Source: Clostridia bacterium (lineage in GTDB: Bacteria > Bacillota > Clostridia > Oscillospirales > CAG-272). Taken from it: DNA of 41,178 nucleotides. Shown in pieces: positions 1-9,800 of the stretch. The translations under genes were made by a program, and so were the position numbers. Position 1 is the first letter of the stretch. Every line of letters begins with the position of its first letter. The notes below the pieces were generated by a model. That model saw only the letters and a program-made list of their open reading frames with translations, did not search any database and was not told the origin of the DNA. The stretch spans positions 1 to 41,178 of the forward strand of contig JAFYHA010000131.1 of NCBI GenBank assembly GCA_017539425.1, given 5' to 3'.

Positions 1-47
1 AAATAAAAAAAATAAAAAAGTGACAAACTAAAAGGAGAAAAACAAAA

Positions 48-782
48 ATGAACACTTCCAAGATCATTTCACTCATTCTTGTCGTGGTCATGGTCGCCTC
101 TTTAGGCATCATCGCAGTTTCTGCGAACAACATGGGTCAGCCCAGCGTCACCGCTCCCGAAGCTCTTGAGCAAGAAGGACCGGGCGTCGTGGCCAACCCT
201 GACGGCTCCCCTGCCGCTTCCGTTACCGTCATTGCCGTTGCGGATAATGACGTTAACCTGACCGAAGCTCTTGAGCAGGTCGAGGACGCCGGTTCCCTGT
301 ACAACCTGGTCCCGATGACCACCCTGAAGGAAGCCATGAACATCACCGTTGAGGGCGACCTCAGCGAAGAGGGTCTGGCTATGTTCGCTGCTTTCGGTCT
401 TGAGGCCGACGGCGCTACCCCTGGCGATGATGGTAAAGTTGCGGTTACCCTTGAAGGTCTGCAGCCCAATTCTTTCCGTCATTTCGCATTCATCTACCTG
501 CCGACTACTTCCGTAACCGCTGCTGCAAAGAGCGATTTCGAACTGCTGGCCGGTTCCGAATGGAAAGTCCTGCCGAAGGAAGACGTTCAAGTCAATGATG
601 ACGGCACCGTTACCCTTCGCATCACCTCCTACGGTTCCTACATGATGATCACCTCCAACAACAGTGACCTCGTGAACCCCTTCACCGCTGATTCCATGTG
701 GTGGCTGTTCATCGTGGCCGGTGTGGTTGTTGCCGTGGTTGCAACCGTAGTGGTCCTGACGGCTTCCAAGAGAAGAGCTTAA
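48..782 (+). CDS. Secreted, C-terminally membrane-anchored protein of unknown function
   Basis: This 244-residue protein has an N-terminal hydrophobic signal segment (about residues 5-26, ending near AVSA). An acidic, Ala/Asp/Gly-rich extracellular region of about 190 residues follows. A single C-terminal transmembrane helix (about residues 215-238) ends in the basic tail SKRRA. That layout predicts a surface protein held by its C-terminal helix; no LPXTG motif is present, so sortase attachment is unlikely. The ATG is preceded by AAAGGAG at about 31-37 with good spacing. A strong hairpin terminator follows at 811-839, so the gene is probably monocistronic. I recognise no family. The middle part could be a beta-rich adhesion-like module, but that is a guess from its composition. 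Confidence 0.85.
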   Translation: MNTSKIISLILVVVMVASLGIIAVSANNMGQPSVTAPEALEQEGPGVVANPDGSPAASVTVIAVADNDVNLTEALEQVEDAGSLYNLVPMTTLKEAMNITVEGDLSEEGLAMFAAFGLEADGATPGDDGKVAVTLEGLQPNSFRHFAFIYLPTTSVTAAAKSDFELLAGSEWKVLPKEDVQVNDDGTVTLRITSYGSYMMITSNNSDLVNPFTADSMWWLFIVAGVVVAVVATVVVLTASKRRA

Positions 783-810
783 TTTCGGATTCTTTTCCGG
801 AGTTCATGAA

Positions 811-839
811 AGGAAGTACCTTCCGGTACTTCCTTTTTT
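811..839 (+). terminator. Rho-independent terminator
   Basis: A 9-10 bp perfect stem (AGGAAGTACC / GGTACTTCCT) with a TTCC loop is followed by a T run. It lies 30 bases after the stop of the secreted protein and separates it from prfC. Confidence 0.9.
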
Positions 840-869
840 GAGCCAACAATACTCAATTCAAGGTTTTGT

Positions 870-2468
870 ATGGATTCAACGACCCAAGCACTCATAAACA
901 GGCGAAGGACATTCGCCATCATTTCCCATCCGGACGCAGGTAAAACAACGCTGACTGAAAAACTGCTCCTGTACGGAGGCGCCATTCAGTCTGCCGGCAC
1001 GGTCAAGGGCAAAGCCTCGGACAAGCATGCCGTATCGGACTGGATGGAACTGGAAAAGCAGCGCGGTATTTCGGTCACGTCCTCCGTCATGCAGTTCCGT
1101 TACCGCGACTACTGCATCAACATTCTGGACACGCCCGGACACCAGGACTTTTCCGAGGATACCTACCGCACCCTGATGGCTGCAGACAGTGCCGTGATGG
1201 TCATTGACGCGGCCAAAGGCATCGAGCCCCAGACAAGGAAACTCTTCCATGTCTGCGCCAAGCGCGGCATTCCGATCTTTACATTCTTCAACAAACTGGA
1301 CCGTGAGGCCAGGGATCCTTTTGATCTGATCGACGAACTGGAGACCGAATTCGGTATCCGGACCTATCCGATGAACTGGCCGATCAGCTGCGGCGTGACC
1401 TTCCGGGGCGTCTACGACCGCAATCACAAGACCATCCTGACCTTTGCGGATGCCCATAGCGGACGCAACCGCATCGAGTCCATTGCCTGCGACCTGAACG
1501 ACACGGAACGCCTCAACAGTCTGCTGGGACCCGAGCAGGCCTCTACTCTGACCGAACAGATCGAGCTCATCGACGCGGCCGGGTTCGAATTCAACCGGGA
1601 GGATATCGACCACGGCAGGCTCTCGCCCGTTTTCTTCGGCTCCGCCCTGAACAATTTCGGCGTGGAGGACTTCCTGGAGTACTTCCTGAGCCTGACACCG
1701 GAACCGCTTCCCCGCTTGAGCGAGGGCGAACCCGTTTCCCCGTATGACGACCGTTTTTCCGCATTCATCTTCAAGATTCAGGCGAATATGAACAAGGCTC
1801 ACCGGGACCGGATCGCGTTCATGCGCATCTGCTCAGGCAAGTTCGAAAAGGACAAGGATTACTACCATATCCAGGGCAAACGCGAGCTTCGCCTGTCCCA
1901 GCCCCAGCAGATGATGGCTCAGGAACGGGAAGGCATCTCGGAAGCCTACGCCGGAGATATCATCGGCGTATTCGATCCGGGTATCTTCTCCATCGGCGAC
2001 ACGATTGCGGACATCGGATTCAAGGTCCGTTATGCCGGCATTCCCACGTTTGCTCCCGAGCATTTCGCCATTGTGGAGCAGATCGACTCCATGAAGCGCA
2101 AACAGTTTGCCAAGGGTATGACCCAGATTGCCGAGGAAGGCGCCATCCAGATCTTCTTTGAACCCGGTGCCGGAATGGAACGGGTGATCGTCGGAGTGGT
2201 CGGCGTCCTTCAGTACGACGTGCTGGCCTTCCGTATGAAAGACGAATACGGTGTCAGCTACACCAAGCGGGATCTTCCCCACCAGTATATCAAGCGGCTG
2301 GACTCCTCCGTGGATCCGTCCACGTTACGGCTGGCGGAAGAGACCAAATGGGTCAAGGACGTAAAAGGCAACGATCTGCTTATCTTCTCAGGCCAGTGGA
2401 GTATGGATTTCGCGAAGGAGCGCAATCCCGGTCTGGAACTTCTTGACTTTGACAAAGACGCGTTCTGA
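870..2468 (+). CDS. prfC: Peptide chain release factor 3 (RF3)
   Basis: A 532-residue translational GTPase, the usual length for RF3 (about 529). It recycles RF1 and RF2 from the ribosome after peptide release, in the cytoplasm. The GTPase motifs are all present: P-loop HPDAGKTT at residues 20-27, G3 DTPGH at 87-91 and G4 NKLD at 141-144. The sequence between them (for example EKQRGISVTSS) is characteristic of RF3 rather than EF-G. The C-terminal part contains the RF3-type domains II and III. The ATG has only a weak AAGG upstream. The gene is flanked by terminators on both sides and is convergent with the activase gene, so it is probably transcribed alone. Confidence 0.97.
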   Translation: MDSTTQALINRRRTFAIISHPDAGKTTLTEKLLLYGGAIQSAGTVKGKASDKHAVSDWMELEKQRGISVTSSVMQFRYRDYCINILDTPGHQDFSEDTYRTLMAADSAVMVIDAAKGIEPQTRKLFHVCAKRGIPIFTFFNKLDREARDPFDLIDELETEFGIRTYPMNWPISCGVTFRGVYDRNHKTILTFADAHSGRNRIESIACDLNDTERLNSLLGPEQASTLTEQIELIDAAGFEFNREDIDHGRLSPVFFGSALNNFGVEDFLEYFLSLTPEPLPRLSEGEPVSPYDDRFSAFIFKIQANMNKAHRDRIAFMRICSGKFEKDKDYYHIQGKRELRLSQPQQMMAQEREGISEAYAGDIIGVFDPGIFSIGDTIADIGFKVRYAGIPTFAPEHFAIVEQIDSMKRKQFAKGMTQIAEEGAIQIFFEPGAGMERVIVGVVGVLQYDVLAFRMKDEYGVSYTKRDLPHQYIKRLDSSVDPSTLRLAEETKWVKDVKGNDLLIFSGQWSMDFAKERNPGLELLDFDKDAF

Positions 2469-2482
2469 TGTCTCATACGCGC

Positions 2483-2538
2483 AAAAAAGACTGCCCCAGG
2501 GCATCCTTTTTCGGTAGTGCCTTCGGACAGTCTTTTTT
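2483..2538. terminator. Bidirectional terminator between prfC and the activase gene
   Basis: A long imperfect inverted repeat has AAAAAAGACTG on the left and CAGTCTTTTTT on the right, with a GGCA/TGCC inner stem. It carries an A run on one side and a T run on the other, so it can end transcription of both convergent genes. Confidence 0.85.
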
Positions 2539-2552
2539 CTATCGGGCCGAAC

Positions 2553-3353
2553 TCATCCGCCGATCTGGACCGGCAGTCTGTATTTTTCGGCAACCTTTTT
2601 CAATTGCAGCATTCTCTCCTGAGACAGAGGTTCCAGACCCATCAGGAAGTACGAACGGCCGAGACGGCGGTATTTGTCCTCACCCAGCCGGTGATACGGC
2701 AGCAGGTGCAGGGCCTTTGCGCCCTTCCCCAGTGAATCCGCGAATTTCGCGATGGCATCGATCTCTTCCTCCGTATCGTTCACGCCCGGAATGACCGGTA
2801 CGCGGATCGTGAGGTCAGGATGATGGTCCGCGATATACTTTGCGTTCTGCAGGATCAGGTCGTTCGGCTGACCGGTATAGAGCTTATGCTTTTCCGAATC
2901 CATATGCTTGATGTCCATCAGCCAGTAATCCACAAGCGGGATGAAGCGTTTGACCACCTCGCTCGTCGCGAAGGAAGTCGTCTCGATGGCTGTGTTGATA
3001 TGGTATTCGTGGCAGGCTTCCATAATTGCGCAGGCAAACGAGGGCTGCACCATGCACTCGCCACCCGTAAGGGTCACGCCTCCTCCGGACCGGTAGTAAT
3101 ACCGGCTGTCCTTGGCGACCTCCTCCAGGACTTCCCTTACGGTCACCTCGCGTCCGACGGGCGTGGAACCCGGGCCGTCCGCATCCAGCATGTTCTCGAT
3201 CTGGATGTTCTGGGATTCCGGATTGCAGCACCATTTGCAGCGAAGCGGGCAGCCTTTGATGAACACATTGGTCCGGATGCCTGGGCCGTCATGGATGGAA
3301 TAGCGCTGAATATTGAAGATAATGCCTTTTTCTTCAAATATCGTCTGATTCAT
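2553..3353 (-). CDS. Glycyl-radical enzyme activating enzyme (radical SAM, PflA-type)
   Basis: A 266-residue radical SAM protein that would use a [4Fe-4S] cluster and S-adenosylmethionine to place the glycyl radical on the dehydratase encoded just upstream. The CX3CX2C motif is CPLRCKWC at residues 35-42, preceded by the typical IHDGPGIRTNVF. The SAM-contacting TGGEC lies near residue 104. I chose the ATG at 3353 because AAAGGA lies upstream of it; the TTG eight codons earlier is inferior. The gene starts 47 bases after the dehydratase stop, so they are co-transcribed. Unusually, the stretch between the radical SAM cysteines and TGGE has no extra ferredoxin-type cysteines, although activases of glycerol, diol and choline glycyl-radical enzymes normally carry two extra clusters there. 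In this respect it resembles PflA. Confidence 0.93.
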   Translation of the reverse strand: MNQTIFEEKGIIFNIQRYSIHDGPGIRTNVFIKGCPLRCKWCCNPESQNIQIENMLDADGPGSTPVGREVTVREVLEEVAKDSRYYYRSGGGVTLTGGECMVQPSFACAIMEACHEYHINTAIETTSFATSEVVKRFIPLVDYWLMDIKHMDSEKHKLYTGQPNDLILQNAKYIADHHPDLTIRVPVIPGVNDTEEEIDAIAKFADSLGKGAKALHLLPYHRLGEDKYRRLGRSYFLMGLEPLSQERMLQLKKVAEKYRLPVQIGG

Positions 3354-3400
3354 TATACCTAATATCCTTTGATTCAAAAGTATGTGAGATCGGGACAGGA

Positions 3401-5971
3401 TCAGCTTTTCAGGTTCTGTTCTGTACGGTTGATGATGTCATCCTGCAGGGCCTTGGACAGCGACGTAAAGAGTGCGCTGTATCCCGCGACGCGGACCACC
3501 AGGGTCTTGTAATTCTCCGGATGCTTCTGCGCATCCAGGAGAGTCTCACGGCTGACCACGTTGAACTGTACGTGGCTGCCCTTTTCGTCAAAGTAGGTGC
3601 GGATCAGGTTGATGAACGCTTCGATTCCGCTTTCGCCCTTGAGTGCGGACGGATGGAATTTCTGGTTGAACAGAGTTCCGTTCGAGGCAATGGCATGATC
3701 CAGTTTCGCAACCGAGTTGGCCGCGGCCGTAGGACCGAGGACGTCACATCCGGACACCGGCGAGCAGCCGTCCGCGATCGGGGCGCGCGCATAGCGTCCG
3801 TCCGGAGTGGCCATGGCCTGCGTGCCGAGCGGAACGTTGGCGGAAACCGGATACAGTCCGGCCTGGTAACGGCCGCCTCTCGGATTGCGGAACTTTTCCA
3901 CATATCCGGTATACATATAAGCGACTTCCTTCGCCATATCGTCCGGTTCGTCCAGGTCGTTGCCGAATTTCGGGCATTCCATGATCTGTTTGCGGATCTG
4001 GGCCGCGCGCTCCGCGCCCATGGAAGAGCCGACGAAGTTGTATGCGGACTTGTTCTGGCTGTTCATCACGCGCTGCGCGATGGCTTTGATCTGATCATCG
4101 GTCACGATCTTGCCCTGTGCGGTCAGCTGATCCACAATGGTACGGACGATGGCTTCCGTACGGGAATCCACGCCCGTGGAGGCGTTGTCGACAGGTTTGC
4201 CGAAATTGGCATCCATAGCGGCCTTGAGATCCATTAGCGTGAATGCGTGTTTCTCGAATACCAGTTTCTTGACCGCCAGCATGCCGTCGCCGATGTTGGC
4301 CACACCGAATCCCTGAGGACCGGTGAAATTGTACACGGCACCGCCGCACTGTGCGCTCTTGCCGCGTCCGATGCAGTCCTCGATCATCGTGGACAGGAAC
4401 GGGAGCGAAGCTCTCTGCGCATGCGCGTAGTCGATCGCGTTATCCGCATTGACCATCAGTTCGATGAAGTAATCCTGCTGCTGACGGTAGGCGTCCTTGA
4501 ACTCCTCGAAAGTCTTCATCGAGGCGATCGGCATGGTCTTCGGGCCGACCTGTTCGCCCTCGTCCTGACCGGAAGTAAATACGAATTCCATCGGACGGCA
4601 CATATTGTAGAAGGCCGCGTCATGCCAGCCGTCCGTCTTGCCGCCCTTCTGGGGCTCCACGCATCCGATGAGGTTGTATTCCCGGGCATCGTAAATGGTC
4701 AGACCGCGGTTGATCAGCGCGGGGATGATCACTTCATCATTGTAATAGGCCGGGAGACCGATACCGGTCTGAGTCACTTCCACGCACTTCTTCAGCAGAT
4801 CGTGCGGTGTCTTGTTCCAGATGCGGACCGACAGCGAAGGCTGCGGCAAACGGGTATGATAGGAAGCCTGCAGGCACATAAACGACATGTCGTTCGTAGC
4901 GTCCCGGCCGTCCCATGTCTGGCCGCCCACGCAAAGGTTCTGGAACAGGCCGTATCCGGCGAAACCGGCTGCGGAGAACGCGTCGCGGCATTTGCTGATC
5001 TCGTTGAGCTTGATCCAAACGCAGTCCACCAGTTCCTGCGCGGCATCCGGAGTCAGCTTTCCGGACTCGAGATCCTTTTTCAGGAACGGATACATATACT
5101 GGTCGAAGCGGCCTGGCGAGATGGAATGCCCGTTGGATTCGGTCTGGATGATCAGCTGGACAAACCAGAAGGACTGCAGGGCCTCATAGAAGTTCCCTGC
5201 GGGATTGGCCGGCACACGCGCGCAGTTCTGCGCGATCTGCTCCAGCTCTTTGCGACGCTTGGCGTCCGTGCAGCTCTTGGCCATACTTTCCGCCAGCTTG
5301 GCATAGCGGCCGGCGAATGTGATCGCCGCGTTCAGCGAAATCTTGGCCGCGTCCAGGAATACCCGGCGCGGATTGTAATCCGGCTCGGTAGGATCCATGG
5401 AGGCAATGGTCTCATCGATCTCTTTCAGGATACCCAGCATACCTTTGTTGAGCACCTTGGCATAGTCCACACAGACATGGCCGATACCGTTGTACAGATA
5501 GTTGCCCGGAGTGAAGACGTTATGCTTCATTGCGAGCTTGGTCTCGTCGGTCATGTAGGCCAGGGCAAGGTCCGAGACAGTCTTGCCCTTCCAGTACGGG
5601 AAGATCTCTCTGAGAGTCTTCTTGTCCTCTTCTGAAATCTGGAACGGGTCCGCGGCACGCTTGTCCAGCGTGTCGAGTTCCGCCTCGATCCATTCATAGG
5701 AAAACTCCGGGAAGACCTGGGAAGAACGGGGCGCTTTGGTGTTGGCGCCTACGATCAGTTCATTGTCCCGGATCACGGCCGTGAGGTTCTCCAGAATATG
5801 CTTGAGGGCCAGCGCCCGGCGCATGTCGATCGGAAGATCCTCGGTCTGCTTGTAGGATTCGGTGATCAGGACGGCTCTCTGGGCTTCCAGCTGGGGCTTT
5901 CCGCCGTAGGTCATATCCTTCAGTTTCTGAACACGTTCTGTCATTTGGGTATCGTACATCTGGTATGACAT
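3401..5971 (-). CDS. Glycyl-radical enzyme, glycerol/1,2-propanediol dehydratase-like
   Basis: An 856-residue glycyl-radical enzyme. The C-terminal radical motif RVAGYSA places the radical on Gly830, and the thiyl cysteine is Cys437 in GCVEP with Glu439. Residues His165, His282, Ser283 and Asp451 align by motif with the substrate-binding His164, His281, Ser282 and Asp447 of B12-independent glycerol dehydratase. This supports diol dehydration (glycerol to 3-hydroxypropanal, or 1,2-propanediol to propanal) rather than pyruvate formate-lyase activity. The start MSYQ at 5971 follows GAGGAG; an upstream in-frame start is less likely. The protein is longer than the family norm (about 787) because of roughly 63 extra residues around 594-660. 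It is the first gene of a two-gene operon with its activase. Substrate cannot be settled from sequence: the glycerol operon nearby favours glycerol, the rhamnosidase favours 1,2-propanediol. Confidence 0.93.
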   Translation of the reverse strand: MSYQMYDTQMTERVQKLKDMTYGGKPQLEAQRAVLITESYKQTEDLPIDMRRALALKHILENLTAVIRDNELIVGANTKAPRSSQVFPEFSYEWIEAELDTLDKRAADPFQISEEDKKTLREIFPYWKGKTVSDLALAYMTDETKLAMKHNVFTPGNYLYNGIGHVCVDYAKVLNKGMLGILKEIDETIASMDPTEPDYNPRRVFLDAAKISLNAAITFAGRYAKLAESMAKSCTDAKRRKELEQIAQNCARVPANPAGNFYEALQSFWFVQLIIQTESNGHSISPGRFDQYMYPFLKKDLESGKLTPDAAQELVDCVWIKLNEISKCRDAFSAAGFAGYGLFQNLCVGGQTWDGRDATNDMSFMCLQASYHTRLPQPSLSVRIWNKTPHDLLKKCVEVTQTGIGLPAYYNDEVIIPALINRGLTIYDAREYNLIGCVEPQKGGKTDGWHDAAFYNMCRPMEFVFTSGQDEGEQVGPKTMPIASMKTFEEFKDAYRQQQDYFIELMVNADNAIDYAHAQRASLPFLSTMIEDCIGRGKSAQCGGAVYNFTGPQGFGVANIGDGMLAVKKLVFEKHAFTLMDLKAAMDANFGKPVDNASTGVDSRTEAIVRTIVDQLTAQGKIVTDDQIKAIAQRVMNSQNKSAYNFVGSSMGAERAAQIRKQIMECPKFGNDLDEPDDMAKEVAYMYTGYVEKFRNPRGGRYQAGLYPVSANVPLGTQAMATPDGRYARAPIADGCSPVSGCDVLGPTAAANSVAKLDHAIASNGTLFNQKFHPSALKGESGIEAFINLIRTYFDEKGSHVQFNVVSRETLLDAQKHPENYKTLVVRVAGYSALFTSLSKALQDDIINRTEQNLKS

Positions 5972-6024
5972 GATACGCTCCTCTTCTGCCCCGCCTCCGC
6001 GGAGCACATAATAATCTATATAGT

Positions 6025-6053
6025 ATTATAATCTTTAAATCGCCAACTGTCAA
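6025..6053 (-). promoter_or_regulatory. Consensus promoter of the glycyl-radical enzyme operon
   Basis: On the minus strand, TTGACA and TATAAT are separated by exactly 17 bases, a perfect sigma-70/A match. It lies about 53 bases upstream of the dehydratase start codon. Confidence 0.85.
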
Positions 6054-6125
6054 CAAACAAAAGCAAGGCGGTCGCAAGATTGCCAAAAAAAGAGGTGTTG
6101 TTTTGTGAATTTTGAGGTTTCACTA

Positions 6126-6153
6126 TTGATAATATAACTGGAAGCGTTATAAT
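6126..6153 (+). promoter_or_regulatory. Promoter of the XRE-type regulator
   Basis: TTGATA, a 16-base spacer and TATAAT lie 27 bases before the regulator start codon. It is back to back with the dehydratase promoter, so the regulator could control both. Confidence 0.7.
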
Positions 6154-6179
6154 TGTTTTAGGCAAGGTGGTGAAACTTA

Positions 6180-6746
6180 ATGCTTCATTCAATTTTGAAA
6201 GAAAAGAGTATGACAATATACCAATGTGCAAAGCTCAGTGGTGTTCCTTATACGACTCTCTCCGAGCTGATCAGAGGCAAGACACGGATGGAAAAATGCT
6301 CTGCAGAAACGGTATATCGCCTTTCCAGAGTCCTGCATGTTTCGATGGACTATCTGATGCAGGACACCATAGAACCTCGTTCCGACTTTGAAATATTCAA
6401 GAGTAACATGTGCCACCGGATCAAGGATACCGACGACCTTGACTTCATTATCGACACTTTGAAATCGAATGACATTCGCAGCTACTGGAACAAGAAATGG
6501 TATCCGGAAGCGTTCTATCTACTTGCTGCGGTTGATTATCTGTCTCGAATCCATAAAATACCGCTTTGCAGTCAGTATGACGATATCCGTTTATATTCCC
6601 TGAAATCGCCGCTGTATCCGCGTGATGTGCAGATGTCTTCACAGTTGGATCGCAATTCCGAGAGCAAGGAAAGATGCCGCAGGGATGCCATCCCCGAATT
6701 TTCCAGATTCAACATCATGGAAAGCGAGATCCGAAATGTCTATTGA
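6180..6746 (+). CDS. Small XRE-type helix-turn-helix protein
   Basis: A 188-residue protein. The N-terminal 60 residues form a Cro/C1-type helix-turn-helix, with SMTIYQCAKLSGVPYTTLSE as the DNA-binding core and a following VSMDYLM segment. The rest (about 70-188) is a compact domain containing YWNKKWYPEAFYLLAAVDYL and ending NIMESEIRNVY; it looks like a conserved companion domain seen on small Clostridia HTH proteins, but I cannot name a function for it. AAGGTGGTG precedes the ATG. The gene is divergent from the dehydratase operon and is a candidate regulator of it, though this is inferred from position only. A lone antitoxin-like role is an alternative. Base composition is lower in GC than the flanking operons. 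Confidence 0.8.
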   Translation: MLHSILKEKSMTIYQCAKLSGVPYTTLSELIRGKTRMEKCSAETVYRLSRVLHVSMDYLMQDTIEPRSDFEIFKSNMCHRIKDTDDLDFIIDTLKSNDIRSYWNKKWYPEAFYLLAAVDYLSRIHKIPLCSQYDDIRLYSLKSPLYPRDVQMSSQLDRNSESKERCRRDAIPEFSRFNIMESEIRNVY

Positions 6747-6848
6747 GGTTCCATTTACAAAAAACCTGGAATACTATTTGAAAAAGAAAAGCAACAGTGA
6801 CAATCCCTGATTGGGTAGAATGTCATCCAATTGTTTTCATTAATTTGA

Positions 6849-6876
6849 AGCCGCGGGCTGCAAAAACCCGCGGCTT
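6849..6876. terminator. Strong hairpin at the end of the long minus-strand operon
   Basis: A perfect 10 bp stem (AAGCCGCGGG / CCCGCGGCTT) lies 12 bases after the last stop of the operon and about 100 bases after the XRE gene. The T run is poor on both sides, so direction is uncertain. Confidence 0.65.
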
Positions 6877-6887
6877 CTCTGTCCATA

Positions 6888-9800
6888 TTACGATTTTGTA
6901 TAGGCGGTATTCTTCGGTGAAACGGATCCGGCCAGATCCGTGTTCAGGAAATCCACCCCGATCGCGGAACCTATGGAAGCGCTTCCCTTCGTCCCCACGA
7001 AAATATCGATTGTTGTCGGTGTCTTTGCTTGCCTGGTGAAAGCGCCCGCGGCATCCAGAGTGCCGACATGCTGGAAGACGATTCCGGACAGTTCGGCATA
7101 GCCTCTTTCCACACGCACAGCGCCTTTGCCGCTGGCCGGAGTAACACGTGCATCGAAGCCGTTCAGGACCAGACTGCCCGTAACCACACGGACCAGTCCC
7201 TCAGGCACATAGTTGTAGCTGGACGCACCGCTCGAGATCATACGGACCTCGGATTTGTCGTCGGTTTCAACATATACCGCAAGGTTTCCTTCCGGAGTGG
7301 TCCCCGGGACAATGTCATCAAGGAAAGCCAGGAACGTGAGCGGCTTCTCATAGGATCCGGTCACCTTCAGTCCGCACAGGGATCCGTCCACCGCACTTCC
7401 CACAATCGTACCGTCAAAGCCGCCGGTAAAGACCATGCCGTAGCGGGCGCGGTAGTTGAAGACGAATAGGAGCTGTTCGTCCACGGTAGACCCGAAGCGG
7501 TAAGCGGTCAGGTTCGCGTTCAGCAGATTCAGCAGGCCGACGAACATATCGTTGCCTCCCACTCCGCTGGAATCCTTGAGTGTGCTGTTTCGGGACAGGT
7601 TGGTATAGAAGGTCAGGTTGAAATGGGTGTTGCGGATCGTGCCGCCTTTGGTGCTGCCGTCCAGGACGATGCCGGTCTCCAGCACGCAGCCGGTGATATT
7701 CTCCACATAATGGCCGCCGCAGTCCGCGGAGCCCATATCGATTCCCCGGTAGGTGTTGCCCAGGCAGATATTGCGGATCACGCAGTCCTGCCCGTTTACG
7801 CGGACCGTGAACGGATATGTCTTCAGTGCGTTCCAAGCCTGTCCGGGATACCAGAACATGACTCCGCGCAGTGCGGACGAGCGGCTCATCGTGATGAACG
7901 CCTCTCCATCCGGATCGTCTTCTCCGGCCGTGACCAGGAGCACCGAGCCTTCACCGGACGACACGTGCAGTCCTTCGCTGATGCCCCGCAGTTCCACACC
8001 GGTCGGGATGACCAGCGGGCCGGAGACCAGATAATGTCCGGCGGGCACATAGACGATACCTCCGGTCTTGCCGGCTTCGCTCAGGGCTGTGCGGAAGGCC
8101 TGCAGGCAGTCGGTCGAACCGTTTCCGACAGCTCCGTAATCCTTTACGTTGTATACGGAAGCGGACGTATAGACGACCGGTGCCGGATCCAGTTTCAATT
8201 CAAACGTATCGGTCTTTCCCGGCGTTCCGGATCCGGTCTGGACCGTGCAGCTTTCCGCCCTCAGTTCGCAGTTCACCGGATCGGCCTCATCGGCAAACCG
8301 GTTGCCGGACACCGCTGCTCCGCGCGTGTCGGAACCGATCTGGATGGCGCGTCCTGAACCTTTGAAGTCGCAATCGGTGACGGAAAGAATCCCTCCGTCT
8401 GCCGTAACAGCCGGGCTTCCGGACTTCCAGGTGCGGAATTCGGAATTTTGGACAGCCAGGATCCCTCCGGCGCCTCCTTCGATCTCAAGGCAGTTTCCGT
8501 CCGGATTCTCGAACAGGATGTCATAGAACCGCAGTGCGGATTCATTCGGGGCGTCCTCTCCGAGCCGGACGCAGACGGCGTCCTTGCCTGAGACGGAGAT
8601 CTGTCCCCCTGAAAAGCTGCAGGAGTTGTACTCACTGTATACGCCGGTCACGGACCGGGTGATGAAGATCTCCGAAATGTCGGTATAACCCGCCGTTTCC
8701 CCGGAACTGGATTTGTCCCGGCTGAGGTACACGCCCGTCTTGCAGGAATCCAGTTTGACGTCATGCATCATCTGCATATCCGTCCTGGACAGGACAAGAC
8801 CGGTCAGGGAGGACCGCATGGCCCCCGAAACCGTTTCCTCGGAGATCCCGGAATACTCGCTCCAGATCTTCGGCGTGACATACAGGGTCGTGATCCGGGC
8901 GCAGTCGTAGCACTGATTGATCCGGAAGCCGACCGAAAGCGCGCTCATACGCACGTCGGTCAGGGTGGGCAGCTGCAGACCCTCGTCCGCGCTGATCCCC
9001 ACGTAGGGATTGACCAGAACGACCTTCTCCACATACGAGGCGTGCTGGGAGGCGTCACCGGCCAGATTGTCCTTGATGCGGATGGCCGGAGGATAGGCCT
9101 TGACGGCATCCGGTTTCTGATCGGGATAATACACGGTCAGGCCGATGACACCCGCGCTTGCGCCCAGGGTGATCAGGGATTTCGCACGGTCTTCGGACCC
9201 GGCATTGCCTGTCGCGAGCAGGACGGAACCGTGTCCGGATCCGCCTGAACCGACCAGGTAGACCGAACGGCCCACCGTAAGCGATCCTTTGATCAGGTAC
9301 TGACCGGCCGGAACGTACACCGTTCCGCCTCCCTGGTCACGGACGGCGTTCAGCGCGCTCTGGAACGCGACCGTAGCGTCGGCTGACCCGTCCCCAGCCG
9401 CTCCGTATTCCGTTACGGACGCCGTGTAAATCAGAACATCATTTTCATTACGGGGGTCTTTCACGATCGTATCCACCTTCCCTGTGATCACCGCATTCTC
9501 ATCGACCGTATAGGCTTCCTTCTGGACATAGTCGTACTTGGAATAGAATCCCAGCACGTCCCGCAGGAACACCGCGACGCCCTCTGCGAGGCCTGCGTCG
9601 CTCTTGCCGACGATCGCGATCTTCGTACCGTTCACCTCGATCCGGTAGTCCTCTTCTCCGAGCCGGCCCGCAGCCTCTGCGGACTCCGGACGGTTGGTGT
9701 TTCCGACCAGGATCTCACGTTCTGTCAGGTCCTTGGGATCGTAGTCGGTACAGATCTTCACCTTGGTCCCGGACAGGAAGGACAGGGCGTTCATGACTGA

